Positions 50,331 through 59,491 of a stretch of 64,000 nt of DNA are shown piece after piece (positions within the stretch are counted from its first letter, which is position 1; each line of letters opens with the position of its first letter). The position numbers were made by a program, and so were the translations under genes. This stretch comes from Sphingomonas faeni (lineage in GTDB: Bacteria; Pseudomonadota; Alphaproteobacteria; Sphingomonadales; Sphingomonadaceae): positions 372,001-436,000 of the forward strand of contig NZ_JALPNF010000002.1 of NCBI RefSeq assembly GCF_023195535.1, given 5' to 3'. Below the pieces are notes generated by a model, which saw only the letters and a program-made list of their open reading frames with translations, searched no databases and had not been told where the DNA came from.

Positions 50331-50808
50331 CGCGAGCGCGCGATAGCGCGTGAGCGCAGCCGGCACGACGGAGCCTGCCCATAGGGCACGGCTTCGCCGG
50401 GTCCGACGGGCTGGCGTGGGGAACGCGTTTCGGTTGCCCCCACACCCCCACTCCACCCCGGCGGAGGCCGGGGCCCAATTGGGGGACGTCGCCAACTGAG
50501 GACGGCGCCCCGTTACTAAAGCCTTTCCAATTGGGCCCCGGCCTTCGCCGGGGTGGTATTGTGAGGCGGGGGCCGGTTTCCCCTTCCTTGTTCCCCCGCG
50601 AAGGCGGGGGGCCAGGGTCTCAGGCGGTGATCGGGGTTTAGCTGGGCCCCCGCGTCCGCGGGGGGAACGAGAGCTCGCCGTGCACTCTACCGCGAGCGCG
50701 AGTGCGCGCGACCCCACCGACCCAATTCCGAAACACAGCGTTGGCATAACGCCGTTTGACGCGCACCCTCCCCTCGGCCAGCATCGCGCGATCAACAGGA
50801 GACCCCGC
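50331..50808. repeat. Intergenic gap with family B and family E repeats
   Basis: The 478-base gap between ilvC and yceI has a family B copy at 50452-50556 (arms CCACCCCGGCGGAGGCCGGGG and complement). A family E variant is at 50589-50669 (CCCCCGCGAAGGCGGGGG and CCCCCGCGTCCGCGGGGG). The first 100 bases after ilvC contain GCGCGCGATAGCGCGTGAGCGC, a self-complementary stretch that may end ilvC transcription. No gene is supported. Confidence 0.8.
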
Positions 50809-51414
50809 ATGCGCCTAGTCCTAGCCACCATCCTCGCCCTTACCGCAGCCCCCATCATGGCGCAGACCGCCGCGATCCCCGGCGCCCCCGTCAAGGCGCG
50901 TGTCACCGCCGGCACCTACGCGGTCGATCCCAACCACACCCAGGTTACGTGGCAGGTCAACCACATGGGCTTCTCGATGCTCGAAGGGCAGCTCGGCGCG
51001 TCGGGCGGCAGCATCACGATCGATCCCGCCAAGCCGAACGCGACCAAGGTCGAAGTGAATTTCGCGATCGACCAGCTCTCGGTCACCGCCGCGCCGTTCG
51101 CCGGCCATCTGAAATCGAAGGATTTCTTCGACGCCGCGACCTACTCGACCGCCAAGTTCGTCTCGACCAAGGTCGTCGCGACCGGCGACAAGGCGACGAT
51201 CACCGGCGACCTCACGCTCAAGGGCGTCACCAAGCCCGTCGTGCTGCAGGCGACGTTCGTCGGCGCGGGCGCGAACCCGATGAACAAGAAGCTCAACTTC
51301 GGCTTCCGCGCGACGACCTCGATCAAGCGCAGCGACTTCAACATCGGCGCCTATGCTCCGGTCGTGTCGGACAAGGTCGACCTGACGATCAACGCGGCGT
51401 TCTCCGCGCAATAA
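50809..51414 (+). CDS. YceI family periplasmic protein
   Basis: A 201-residue lipocalin-like protein that binds isoprenoid-type lipids in characterised members. The signal peptide MRLVLATILALTAAPIMA is cut near residue 18. The domain begins GTYAVDPNHTQVTWQVNHMGFSMLEGQLGASGG and continues with HLKSKDFFDAATYSTAKFVSTKV, LTLKGVTKPVVLQATF and a C-terminal SDKVDLTINAAFSAQ, all hallmarks of YceI. ATG 50809 has CAGGAG upstream. Its role is probably polyprenoid or stress related; the exact ligand is unknown. Confidence 0.93.
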   Translation: MRLVLATILALTAAPIMAQTAAIPGAPVKARVTAGTYAVDPNHTQVTWQVNHMGFSMLEGQLGASGGSITIDPAKPNATKVEVNFAIDQLSVTAAPFAGHLKSKDFFDAATYSTAKFVSTKVVATGDKATITGDLTLKGVTKPVVLQATFVGAGANPMNKKLNFGFRATTSIKRSDFNIGAYAPVVSDKVDLTINAAFSAQ

Positions 51415-51428
51415 TATACCAAAATTCC

Positions 51429-51462
51429 TATCGCGCTGGACACGGGACGTGTCCGCGCGATA
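51429..51462 (+). terminator. Strong bulged hairpin between yceI and the leuA leader
   Basis: TATCGCGC (51429-51436) pairs with GCGCGATA (51455-51462) and GGACAC with GTGTCC, a 14-base stem with one bulged T and a GGGAC loop. No T-run follows. It may end yceI transcription or be the first stem of the leuA leader RNA. Confidence 0.6.
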
Positions 51463-51473
51463 GGACGCCATCA

Positions 51474-51518
51474 ATGACGTATGGCCGCCTCCTGCTGCTT
51501 CGACTTACGCGCCCTTAG
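51474..51518 (+). CDS. leuL: Leucine-rich leader peptide upstream of leuA
   Basis: A 14-residue frame, MTYGRLLLLRLTRP, with five leucines, four of them consecutive (codons CTC CTG CTG CTT at 51489-51500). It lies 90 bases before leuA. A 12-base perfect stem begins six bases before its stop codon and pairs with sequence 40 bases before leuA. This is the layout of an amino-acid attenuator, in which ribosome stalling at leucine codons changes RNA folding. The preceding ACGCCATCA lacks a strong ribosome binding site, although TAGGA lies 12-16 bases upstream. Expression is not shown; the leucine run and stem make it likely. Confidence 0.7.
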   Translation: MTYGRLLLLRLTRP

Positions 51519-51569
51519 GCGCGCCGATCGTTTGCGCGGTGGCCATGCCCCGCGCCTCGCGCCTAAGGG
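51512..51569 (+). promoter_or_regulatory. Candidate leuA attenuator stem-loop
   Basis: CCCTTAGGCGCG (51512-51523) pairs perfectly with CGCGCCTAAGGG (51558-51569). An alternative inner hairpin, GCGCGG/CCGCGC (about 51534-51556), can form within the loop. The left arm overlaps the last codons of the leader peptide. No T-run follows, so control could act by Rho or on translation instead of classical termination. Confidence 0.6.
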
Positions 51570-51608
51570 ATGACCCGAACGCTCCCGACGATACGAGAGA
51601 CACGAGCC

Positions 51609-53267
51609 ATGCTGCGCGACCCATCGACCAAATACCGACCCTTCCCGCAAATCGACCTGCCCGACCGCCAATGGCCGTCGAAGACCATCGTCAAGCCGCC
51701 CCGCTGGCTGTCGACCGATCTGCGCGACGGCAACCAGGCGCTGATCGACCCGATGGATGCGGAGAAGAAGACGCGCTTCTTCGACCTGCTCTGCAAGGTC
51801 GGGCTGAAGGAGATCGAAGTCGGTTTCCCGAGCGCGGGCGCGACCGAGTTCGACTTCATCTCCGGCCTCGTGAAGACCGGCCGCATCCCCGACGACGTAT
51901 CGATCCAGGTCCTCACCCAGTCCCGTCGCGACCTGATCGAGACGAGCTTCGCCAGCCTGGTCGGCGCGAAGACCGCGATCGTGCATCTCTACAATGCGGT
52001 TTCACCCGCCTGGCGCAAGATCGTGTTCGGGATGGACCGTGCGCAGGTGAAGCAGATCGCGATCGACGGCGCCAAGGTGCTGCGCGACGAAGCCGCCAAG
52101 CAGCCTGACGTCCGCTGGCAGTTCGAATACAGCCCCGAGACCTTCTCGACCGCCGAACTCGATTTCTCCTTGGAGGTCTGCGAGGCGGTGATGGACGTCC
52201 TCATGCCGACGCCCGAGAACCCGATCATCTTCAACCTGCCCGCCACCGTCGAGTGCGCGACGCCGAACATCTATGCCGACCAGATCGAATGGTTCGGGCG
52301 GCATATCCGCAACCGCGACGCGGTGGCGATCTCGCTGCACACGCATAACGACCGCGGCACCGGCGTCGCGGCGGCGGAGCTCGGCATGATGGCAGGTGCG
52401 GACCGGGTCGAGGGCTGCCTGCTCGGCAATGGCGAGCGCACCGGCAATTGCGATCTCGTGACCGTCGCGCTCAACATGTACACGCAGGGCGTCGATCCGA
52501 AGCTCGATTTGTCGGACATCGACGGCGTCGTGAACACGGTCAATTACTGCACCAACATCCCCGTCCACCCCCGCACGCCCTATGCCGGCGACCTCGTCTT
52601 CACCGCCTTCTCGGGGAGCCATCAGGACGCGATCAAGAAGGGGTTCGCGGCGCAGGAGGCGAAGAACGACACGCTGTGGGAAGTCCCCTACCTCCCGATC
52701 GACCCCGCCGATCTCGGCCGGAGCTACGAGGCAGTGATCCGCGTCAATTCGCAGTCGGGCAAGGGCGGCGTCGCCTGGGTGATCGAGCAGGACAAGGGGC
52801 TGAAGCTGCCCAAGCGGTTGCAGGCGGACTTCAGCCGTCACGTCCAGGCCTATGCCGACGAGACCAGCCGAGAGTTGAACGCCGCGGACATCTGGAGCCT
52901 GTTCGAGCGGACATACATGCCACAGGCGGACGACCGCGTGGAGTTGCGCGATTACGAGGAGAGCGGTGCGTCGGGGCAACGCGTGTTCATCGGCCGCGTT
53001 GCGATCGATGGCGAAGAGCGGTCGATCTCCGGGCGCGGCAACGGGCTGATCTCGGGCGTGATCTCGGCAATTGCGGAGTCGACCGGGCCCACGCTCGACG
53101 TGGTGGACTATAACGAACACGCGATCGGCCACGGTGCGGACGCGCAGGCGGCGGCCTATGTCGAATGCCGGACCGCCGAGGGCAAGACGGTGTTCGGCGT
53201 CGGCATGGACACCGACATCGCGACGGCTTCGGTCCGCGCGGTCCTGAGCGCCGCCAACCGCGCCTGA
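51609..53267 (+). CDS. leuA: 2-isopropylmalate synthase
   Basis: A 552-residue enzyme condensing acetyl-CoA with 2-ketoisovalerate, the committed step to leucine. The HMGL-like barrel begins [21 protein letters not shown] and includes [13 protein letters not shown] and [37 protein letters not shown], containing the metal ligands. The C-terminal allosteric domain ends near [28 protein letters not shown]. Length and the [12 protein letters not shown]-terminus match the longer type II (yeast/actinobacterial) form. ATG 51609 is chosen over an ATG 39 bases upstream that lies in the leader RNA. Probably regulated by the leader peptide. Confidence 0.96.
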   Translation: MLRDPSTKYRPFPQIDLPDRQWPSKTIVKPPRWLSTDLRDGNQALIDPMDAEKKTRFFDLLCKVGLKEIEVGFPSAGATEFDFISGLVKTGRIPDDVSIQVLTQSRRDLIETSFASLVGAKTAIVHLYNAVSPAWRKIVFGMDRAQVKQIAIDGAKVLRDEAAKQPDVRWQFEYSPETFSTAELDFSLEVCEAVMDVLMPTPENPIIFNLPATVECATPNIYADQIEWFGRHIRNRDAVAISLHTHNDRGTGVAAAELGMMAGADRVEGCLLGNGERTGNCDLVTVALNMYTQGVDPKLDLSDIDGVVNTVNYCTNIPVHPRTPYAGDLVFTAFSGSHQDAIKKGFAAQEAKNDTLWEVPYLPIDPADLGRSYEAVIRVNSQSGKGGVAWVIEQDKGLKLPKRLQADFSRHVQAYADETSRELNAADIWSLFERTYMPQADDRVELRDYEESGASGQRVFIGRVAIDGEERSISGRGNGLISGVISAIAESTGPTLDVVDYNEHAIGHGADAQAAAYVECRTAEGKTVFGVGMDTDIATASVRAVLSAANRA

Positions 53268-53280
53268 CCTCGCCAAGGAC

Positions 53281-53303
53281 GGCCACCGGCTGAACCGGTG
53301 GCC
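53281..53303. terminator. Bidirectional terminator hairpin
   Basis: A perfect 9-base stem (GGCCACCGG / CCGGTGGCC) with a 5-base loop CTGAA lies between the convergent leuA and DJ-1-family genes, 13 and 8 bases from their stops. No long T-run follows on either strand. Confidence 0.7.
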
Positions 53304-53311
53304 GCTCCCTC

Positions 53312-53989
53312 TTACGCCAGCTTCGCCAGCAACGCCTGCGCCGCCTTTGCCGACGACGCCGGGTTCTGGCCGGTGATCAGAAGACCGTCCTCGACGACGT
53401 GCACGCCCCAGTCGGCGGTCTTCGAATAGTTGCCGCCCTGCTGCCCGAGCATGTCCTCGACGAGGAACGGCACGATGTCGCTAAGCCCGACCGCGGCCTC
53501 CTCGCTGTTGGTGAAGCCGGTGACCGTCTTGCCCTTGACGAGCGGCGTGCCGTCGGCGGCCTTCACGTCGCGCAGCACGCCGGGCGCATGGCAGACCAGC
53601 GCGACCGGCTTGCCCGCACCGATCGTGTCCTGGATCAACGCGATCGAGGACGGATCGTTGGCGAGATCCCAGAGCGGCCCGTGCCCGCCCGGATAGAACA
53701 CCGCGTCGTAATCGGCGATCCGCATATCGGACAGCTTGCGCGTATCGGCGAGTGCGGCGGTCGCCTCGGCATCCGCCTCGAACCGGCGCGTCGCGTCGGT
53801 CTGCGCGTCGGGCTTGGCACTGCTCGGATCGAGCGGCGGCTGGCCGCCCGCCGGCGATGCGAGCGTGATGTCCACGCCGGCATCCTTGAACACATAATAG
53901 GGCGCGGCGAGTTCCTCGAGCCAGAAGCCGGTCTTGCGGCCGGTATCGCCGAGATCGGCATGCGAGGTGAGGACGACGAGAATTTTCAA
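53312..53989 (-). CDS. DJ-1/PfpI family protein (Hsp31-like type 1 glutamine amidotransferase fold)
   Basis: A 225-residue protein. Residues MKILVVLTSHADLGDTGRKTGFWLEELAAPYYVFKDAG are typical of the Hsp31/YDR533C branch, with the conserved glutamate in WLEELAAPY. FYPGGHGPLWDLA is near 100 and the nucleophilic cysteine is in ALVCHAPGVL near 131, followed by the histidine. Members show glutathione-independent glyoxalase or chaperone activity. It begins at TTG 53989, with GGAGA 7-11 bases upstream. Cytoplasmic; likely protects against methylglyoxal or stress. Confidence 0.9.
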   Translation of the reverse strand: MKILVVLTSHADLGDTGRKTGFWLEELAAPYYVFKDAGVDITLASPAGGQPPLDPSSAKPDAQTDATRRFEADAEATAALADTRKLSDMRIADYDAVFYPGGHGPLWDLANDPSSIALIQDTIGAGKPVALVCHAPGVLRDVKAADGTPLVKGKTVTGFTNSEEAAVGLSDIVPFLVEDMLGQQGGNYSKTADWGVHVVEDGLLITGQNPASSAKAAQALLAKLA

Positions 53990-54134
53990 CTTTGGTCTCC
54001 GGATCGGGGATTATGGGGAGAGAACGATCCGGCTCTAGTATCGGTACCTTACGCCTGTGAAACGAATTGCGCCCGATCGTGGGACTATCGCCCCGAGCGG
54101 GACCGGCACTCATACGGCGGCATGCCCCGCCATG

Positions 54135-54185
54135 TTCTACCGCGAAGGCGGGAGCTCAGCCTGGATCCCCGCCTTCGCGGGGAAA
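54135..54185. repeat. Compact inverted repeat, family E variant
   Basis: CGCGAAGGCGGGAGCTCAG and CTGGATCCCCGCCTTCGCGG face each other with almost no centre. It resembles family E with the middle deleted. It lies between folB and the DJ-1-family gene. Confidence 0.75.
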
Positions 54186-54217
54186 CAAATCTTCCCAAAC
54201 GCTGGATCGATCTCCCG

Positions 54218-54574
54218 CTAGATCGGGCGCTCCCGCACGATCCGGCAACCGATCGCGGCGTCCGGGTAGACGTCGGTCTTCATCGTCTCGATCTCGACCC
54301 GCCTCACCCGCTCATCGCTCAGGCACAGCGCAGCGATCGCCTCGCACAGCGTCTCCTGCAACTTGAACGGGCGCTCCGCCACCATCGCCAGGATTCCCGC
54401 ACGGACGAAGTCGTAATCGAGCACCTCCTCGATCGCATCCTCACCGAGCGGCGCTGGGTACACGACCGTCATCTCGACCGAGACGACTACCCGCTGTGGC
54501 GCCACCTCGTGCGGATGGATCCCGAGCCGCATCATGACCTCGAGCCCGTCGAGGATCGTCGTGAATTCAGCCAT
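54218..54574 (-). CDS. folB: Dihydroneopterin aldolase
   Basis: A 118-residue enzyme of folate synthesis that cleaves dihydroneopterin. The family pattern includes LEVMMRLGIHPHEVAPQRVVVSVEMTV at the N-terminus with the substrate-binding glutamate, LDYDFVRAGILAMVAERPFKLQETLCEAIAAL near 55-85 and the VRRVEIETMKTD strand. ATG 54574 overlaps the SDR stop by eight bases, and GAGGGA precedes it. Third gene of the folE-SDR-folB operon. Confidence 0.93.
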   Translation of the reverse strand: MAEFTTILDGLEVMMRLGIHPHEVAPQRVVVSVEMTVVYPAPLGEDAIEEVLDYDFVRAGILAMVAERPFKLQETLCEAIAALCLSDERVRRVEIETMKTDVYPDAAIGCRIVRERPI

Positions 54575-55325
54575 TGCGTCCCTCAAACATCACGTCGCCA
54601 TCGCGCGCCAAAAACCGCTGCCCGCAATCGACGAACACATTCTGCCCCGTCACGCCCTTCGCGGTCAGCAGCCACGCGACCGCGTCCGCAACCGCCTCCG
54701 CGCCGACCGGTCGCCGGAGCAAATTGTCGCTCGCCACCGCCGCGAACTCCGCTTCGGTCTGATCACCGCTCGGCAAGGTCAGCCCCGGCGACACCCCGTT
54801 TACCGCGATCCGCGGCCCGAGCGCCTGCGCTAACATCGTCGTTGCCCCCTCCAGCGCGATCTTGCCGCAGCTGTACGAGAAGAAGTCGGGGTTGAGGTTG
54901 GCCACCTTCTGGTCGAGCACGTTGATCACCGCACCGTCCGCGACATCGTCCTGCGACGCGAGCGCCGAGGCCAACAGCACCGGGGCGCCGCAATTGATCG
55001 CACCAAGCTCGGCGAACAGCACCGGATCGACGCTGGGCGGCCGGTCGAACTCGAAGCGCGACGCACAGTTCACCAGCCCGTCGATCGACCCGCCGATCGC
55101 AGTCCGCGCCGCCGCGAACAGGTCGCCGATCGCGCCGAGATCGCTCAGGTCGCCTGACACCGCCGCGGCATGCCCGCCGCCTGCAACGATCTCCGCCACC
55201 AACGCTCCCGCCTCGTCTAGAGAGTGGCCCTGGTGCACGACCACCGCATGGCCGTCTTCTGCCAGCCGCCGCACGATCGCCGCCCCCAGCCGCTTCGCGC
55301 CGCCCGTGACCAGCACCGTCCGCAT
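54567..55325 (-). CDS. SDR family oxidoreductase, pteridine-reductase-like (FolM type)
   Basis: A 252-residue NAD(P)-dependent short-chain dehydrogenase. TGGAKRLGAAIV at residues 7-18 carries the TGxxxRxG variant seen in pteridine reductases and FolM instead of the usual TGxxxGxG. The active site has YSCGK (Y-x-x-x-K) near 150 and NGVSPGLTLPSG near 176. Its location between folE and folB strongly suggests a role in pterin or folate reduction, for example dihydromonapterin reductase. Start and stop overlap its neighbours. Confidence 0.88.
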   Translation of the reverse strand: MRTVLVTGGAKRLGAAIVRRLAEDGHAVVVHQGHSLDEAGALVAEIVAGGGHAAAVSGDLSDLGAIGDLFAAARTAIGGSIDGLVNCASRFEFDRPPSVDPVLFAELGAINCGAPVLLASALASQDDVADGAVINVLDQKVANLNPDFFSYSCGKIALEGATTMLAQALGPRIAVNGVSPGLTLPSGDQTEAEFAAVASDNLLRRPVGAEAVADAVAWLLTAKGVTGQNVFVDCGQRFLARDGDVMFEGRNG

Positions 55326-55963
55326 CAGGCGCGCTGTCCCATCAAGGCCAGCACTTCCTTGCGGCTGCGTTCGTCATCGCGGAACACGCCCATCATCCGG
55401 CTCGTCACCATCGTCACGCCCGGCGTGCGCACGCCGCGCGCTGTCATGCAGGCATGGCTCGCCTCGATCACCACCGCGACGCCCTGCGGCTTGAGGTTTT
55501 CCCAGATGCAGTCGGCCACCTCGGCGGTCAGTCGCTCCTGCACCTGCAAGCGCCGCGCGAACCCGTGGAGCACGCGCGCGAGCTTGGAAATGCCGACGAC
55601 GTGGTTGCGCGGCAGGTATGCGATGTGCGCCTTGCCGATGATCGGCGCCATGTGATGTTCGCAATGCGACTGGAACGGGATGTCCTTGAGCAACACGATC
55701 TCGTCATAGCCGCCAACTTCCTCGAACACGCGATCGAGATGTTTCGCCGGATCGTCGCCATAGCCCGCGCAATATTCCTTCCACGCACGTGCAACACGCC
55801 GCGGCGTATCGAGCAGCCCCTCGCGGGTCGGATCGTCGCCTGCCCAGCGGATCAGCGTACGGATCGCCGACACTACGTCTTCGGGCACATTCAGCTTGCC
55901 ATCGGGACCTACCCCATCCTCTGCAACCGACTGCCCCGCGGGACCATCCAGTTCATCCCGCAT
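55325..55963 (-). CDS. folE: GTP cyclohydrolase I
   Basis: A 212-residue enzyme converting GTP to dihydroneopterin triphosphate. The zinc and substrate residues are in [20 protein letters not shown] near 112-131 and [21 protein letters not shown] near 178-198. [17 protein letters not shown] and [28 protein letters not shown] are also diagnostic. ATG 55963 has AAAGGG upstream; an ATG 21 bases earlier is possible. First gene of the pterin operon, divergent from the TonB receptor gene. Confidence 0.96.
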   Translation of the reverse strand: MRDELDGPAGQSVAEDGVGPDGKLNVPEDVVSAIRTLIRWAGDDPTREGLLDTPRRVARAWKEYCAGYGDDPAKHLDRVFEEVGGYDEIVLLKDIPFQSHCEHHMAPIIGKAHIAYLPRNHVVGISKLARVLHGFARRLQVQERLTAEVADCIWENLKPQGVAVVIEASHACMTARGVRTPGVTMVTSRMMGVFRDDERSRKEVLALMGQRA

Positions 55964-56166
55964 CGCAACACCCTTTGTCAGCATACCCAAACATCAGAAC
56001 ATGGGTCCTCTTTTGCAACTGTTTCATTTCGGCCACCTGCCATAAATCCCCGTTTTCCGGGCACGAAAAAGCGTTGACGATTGATTTTTTTAATCGTTAC
56101 CTCGCCATACCTGAAAAACTAAATCGTGAATCGGCAAAGACCGGCACGATCGGGGAGAGGACTGCC

Positions 56167-59100
56167 ATGGCTAAGTTCGAATTGCTCGCCGCTTCGGCGA
56201 TGATACTCCTGTCGATTGCGCCGGCAATGGCGCAGACAGCCACCACAACATCGGCTGAAAACACCGCACCTACCAATGGGCCCGACCAGGAGGCCCCATC
56301 GACGCAAACCCCGCCGATGCCAACCCCGCCGACGCAGACCGCCCCGGTCGATACGCCGTCCAGCGCCTATGCAACGCAGGATATCGTGATTACCGCGCAA
56401 CGCCAATCGCAGCGTCTGCAAGATGTTCCGATTGCTGTGAGCGCTTTTACCGCTGACACGATTTCCAAGCAGCAGATCGTCAATCCGAGCGCGCTCCAGC
56501 AGACGCTGCCGAACGTTACCTTCACCAAGACCAATTTCACCACGTCGAGCTTCACGATCCGCGGCATCGGCGATCTGTGCGTCGGCGCCACCTGCGACCA
56601 GGCGACCGCGATCCACGTCAACGACATGCCGTTGGTCACGACCCGGCTGTTCGAAAGCGAGTTCTTCGATCTCGAACGGATCGAGGTATTGCGCGGACCA
56701 CAGGGCACGTTGTTCGGCCGCAACGCGACCTCGGGCGTGGTCAACTTCATCACCGCCAAACCCGATTTGTCCGGCATCCACGCCGCCGCCGAGGCCGAAT
56801 ACGGCAATTACGACTCGAAGCGCGTTCGGGCGATGGTCAACCTGCCTTTTACCGATACGCTCGGCATCCGCGTCGCAGGGACCTATCTCAACCGCGACGG
56901 GTATACCAAGAATACCTATGACGGCTCGAAGATCGACGGGCGCGATCTGTATTCGGTCCGCGGCACGCTGTCGTGGGAGCCGACCAGCGCCACGCGGGTC
57001 GACCTGATCGGCTATTATTTCCGCGAGAAGGACAACCGCAGCCGTATCCAGAAGCAGCTCTGCCACCGCGATCCGACCGGCATCCTCGGTTGCCTGCCAG
57101 ATCGGCTTGCCAACGAGACGCCGAACGGCAATGCGACGCTGGCGGCGACGGTCGCCTCGACGCAGTATTTCGGGATTGCCGGCACGCAGCTCGGCCACCC
57201 CGAGATTGCCGCGATCGGCCTACAGAATCTCTACGCCGCCGACACTTATGCCGGCGTGGTCAATCCGCGCGATGTCCGCACCGTCCGGATCGATTCCAAC
57301 CCGACCTATTTCGCCGAGGAAGAGCAATATACCGCCAAGATCTTCCATGATTTCGGCCCGGTCTCGTTCAACTTCACCGGCGGGTTCGCGCGCAACACCG
57401 TCGACAGCACGACCGACTTCAACCTTGCGGTCGAGAACCCCCTCGCCACAAATGTCGGGCTCAACACGCTCAACGCGATCGGCCGCCCCGGCGTCGTGAT
57501 CCCGCTACCGGGTGGCGCGCTGGTCAACACAGGCTATCTCAACGGCGTACGCTCGGTGCTGATCCCCAACGGACCTGCCGGCGGCGTCTGCCAGTCGGGC
57601 GCCGACACCAACGGCGTCGGCGTGTTCGGCGGCAACGGCATCGGCTGTTACGCGCAGAGCCTCGACGTCGATCGCTCGCGCCAGGTGAACCGGCAATATT
57701 CCGCAGAAGCTCATATCGACAGCTCGTTCGACGGCATGTTCAACTTCCTGCTTGGCGGCATCTATGTCGACTCGCGCAGCCAGAACACCGACTATTTCGT
57801 CAACGCGTTCGGGCTCGATTACGCCTCGGGCGTGCTCGGCGCGGCAAGCTCGGCGGCGATCCCAGGCGTGAACGGCAACGCGTTCCTCGCGACACCATTT
57901 TATCGCAACGACAGCGACGATTTCCGCCTGAAATCCTACGGGATCTTCGGCGAGACGTATTTCGAGTTCAACCAGAAGCTGAAACTGACGCTCGGTCTGC
58001 GCTACAATAACGACAAGAAGGAGGTGAAGGCGCGTAACATCACGCTGAACGTGCTCACGCCGATCGGCGCCTCCAACATCACGCAGGGGCTGAACTACGC
58101 GACGACCGACTTCGATTCGACGCGCGCCGGCGTGCAGGAATATGCGCTCGATCGGGTCAGCTTCTCGCGGCTGACCGGCCGCGCGGTGATCGACTACCGT
58201 ATCACGCCGGACAACCTGATCTACGCGTCCTATTCGCGCGGCTATAAGTCGGGCGGGATCAACCCGCCGCTGCCGGCGACCTTCTCGGTGCCGACGACCT
58301 TCGCTCCGGAGAAGATCGACTCGTTCGAGATCGGGTCGAAGAACACCTTCGGCAATGGCGCGTTGCGGCTGAACGTCACCGGCTTCTACTACAAGTACAA
58401 GCAGTTGCAGCTTAGCCGGATCGTCGCGCGGACCGCGGTCAACGACAATGTCGATGCCAATGTCTACGGCGTCGAGGCGGAGGCGATCCTCAGTCCGATC
58501 CCCGCATTCGTGGTGAACATGAACGCGAGCTACCTTCGCAGCGAAGTCTCGGCGGACAAGTTCCTGGTCAATCCGCGCGATCCGTCAGGCGGTCGCTCGG
58601 ACGCGGTGATCATCAAGGATCTGCAAAGCGCTGCCAATTGCGCGGTCGTGCCGACCACCGCGGGCAACGTCGTCGGGTCGAACACCTATGTCGCAGCGGT
58701 CAACTCCGGGCTCGGGCTGCGTGCGCCAGTGGCGATCCCGTCGACCAACACCACCGGCGCGTACAGCCTGTGCTCGGTGCTGGCGTCGACCGCCGCCAAT
58801 CCGTCCGCGCCGCTCCGCGCGTTGTTCGGCGTGTCGACCGGGGCACTGCCGTTCAGCGTCGTCGACGGCGTCGCCGTCAACATCCGCGGCGGCAAGTTGC
58901 CGCAGGCGCCGACCTATAAATTCTCGGCCGGCGCGCAGTACACGATCGATTTCGGCAGCGGCATGTCGTTGGTGCCGCGGGTGGATCTGAACTATACCGG
59001 TGGCTTCTCGGCTTCGATCTTCAACCAGTTGGTCGATCGGGTGCAGGGCTATGAAGTGATCAACGCGCAGGTGCAGCTGAACGGCGCCAAAGACCGCTGG

Positions 59101-59244
59101 TTCCTGCGCGGCTTCGTACAGAACCTGACCAACAACGATTCGATCACCGGTCAGGCGGTCGGCGACCAGTCGTCGGGGCTGTTCACGAACATCTTCACGA
59201 TCGACCCGCGTCGGTACGGGATCGCAGCGGGGTTCAAGTTCTGA
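56167..59244 (+). CDS. TonB-dependent receptor
   Basis: A 1025-residue outer membrane active transporter. Signal peptide ASAMILLSIAPAMA ends near residue 20. About 40 residues of Thr/Pro/Gln-rich linker (APTNGPDQEAPSTQTPPMPT) precede the TonB box DIVITAQR near 73. The plug has LPNVTFTKTNFTTSSFTIRGIG, IEVLRGPQGTLFGRNATSGVVNFIT and the barrel ends YGIAAGFKF with terminal phenylalanine. ATG 56167 has GGGGAGAGG upstream; a longer open frame starts in the folE leader and is not coding. The ligand is unknown; the large extracellular loops resemble sphingomonad receptors for glycans, siderophores or aromatic compounds. Confidence 0.93.
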   Translation: MAKFELLAASAMILLSIAPAMAQTATTTSAENTAPTNGPDQEAPSTQTPPMPTPPTQTAPVDTPSSAYATQDIVITAQRQSQRLQDVPIAVSAFTADTISKQQIVNPSALQQTLPNVTFTKTNFTTSSFTIRGIGDLCVGATCDQATAIHVNDMPLVTTRLFESEFFDLERIEVLRGPQGTLFGRNATSGVVNFITAKPDLSGIHAAAEAEYGNYDSKRVRAMVNLPFTDTLGIRVAGTYLNRDGYTKNTYDGSKIDGRDLYSVRGTLSWEPTSATRVDLIGYYFREKDNRSRIQKQLCHRDPTGILGCLPDRLANETPNGNATLAATVASTQYFGIAGTQLGHPEIAAIGLQNLYAADTYAGVVNPRDVRTVRIDSNPTYFAEEEQYTAKIFHDFGPVSFNFTGGFARNTVDSTTDFNLAVENPLATNVGLNTLNAIGRPGVVIPLPGGALVNTGYLNGVRSVLIPNGPAGGVCQSGADTNGVGVFGGNGIGCYAQSLDVDRSRQVNRQYSAEAHIDSSFDGMFNFLLGGIYVDSRSQNTDYFVNAFGLDYASGVLGAASSAAIPGVNGNAFLATPFYRNDSDDFRLKSYGIFGETYFEFNQKLKLTLGLRYNNDKKEVKARNITLNVLTPIGASNITQGLNYATTDFDSTRAGVQEYALDRVSFSRLTGRAVIDYRITPDNLIYASYSRGYKSGGINPPLPATFSVPTTFAPEKIDSFEIGSKNTFGNGALRLNVTGFYYKYKQLQLSRIVARTAVNDNVDANVYGVEAEAILSPIPAFVVNMNASYLRSEVSADKFLVNPRDPSGGRSDAVIIKDLQSAANCAVVPTTAGNVVGSNTYVAAVNSGLGLRAPVAIPSTNTTGAYSLCSVLASTAANPSAPLRALFGVSTGALPFSVVDGVAVNIRGGKLPQAPTYKFSAGAQYTIDFGSGMSLVPRVDLNYTGGFSASIFNQLVDRVQGYEVINAQVQLNGAKDRWFLRGFVQNLTNNDSITGQAVGDQSSGLFTNIFTIDPRRYGIAAGFKF

Positions 59245-59337
59245 AAGGGCGTGCAGACTATCGCGCGATCCTGCCCTAGGCGGCGCGCGCGGAGATAGCG
59301 TGGTTCGCTAGCGGGGTTAGCGTCGTTCGCTGCACGA

Positions 59338-59451
59338 TGAGATCCCAGCTTTCGCTGGGATGACGGGCGGGGTTTGGTGTGCTGGACAGTCACTCTCCCC
59401 CGTCAGCCCGTCACCCCATCATTCCGTCACCCCAGCGAAAGCTGGGGTCTC
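59338..59451. repeat. Family C repeat arms between the TonB receptor and fghA
   Basis: Two family C arms: ATCCCAGCTTTCGCTGGGATGACGG (about 59341-59365) and CGTCACCCCAGCGAAAGCTGGGG (about 59425-59447). Here they point away from each other, the reverse of the usual order, with 60 bases between them. This may be the junction of two adjacent elements. The remainder of the convergent gap shows no gene. Confidence 0.8.
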
Positions 59452-59491
59452 CCGCTTGGGAAGAGCCGTTCGCCACGCGGCAGATAGCAGC

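Noticed and set aside
56074..56102. TTGACG followed by an AT-rich spacer as a promoter for the TonB receptor.
   Set aside because: At 17 bases spacing the -10 hexamer is TTACCT, too poor a match to call.
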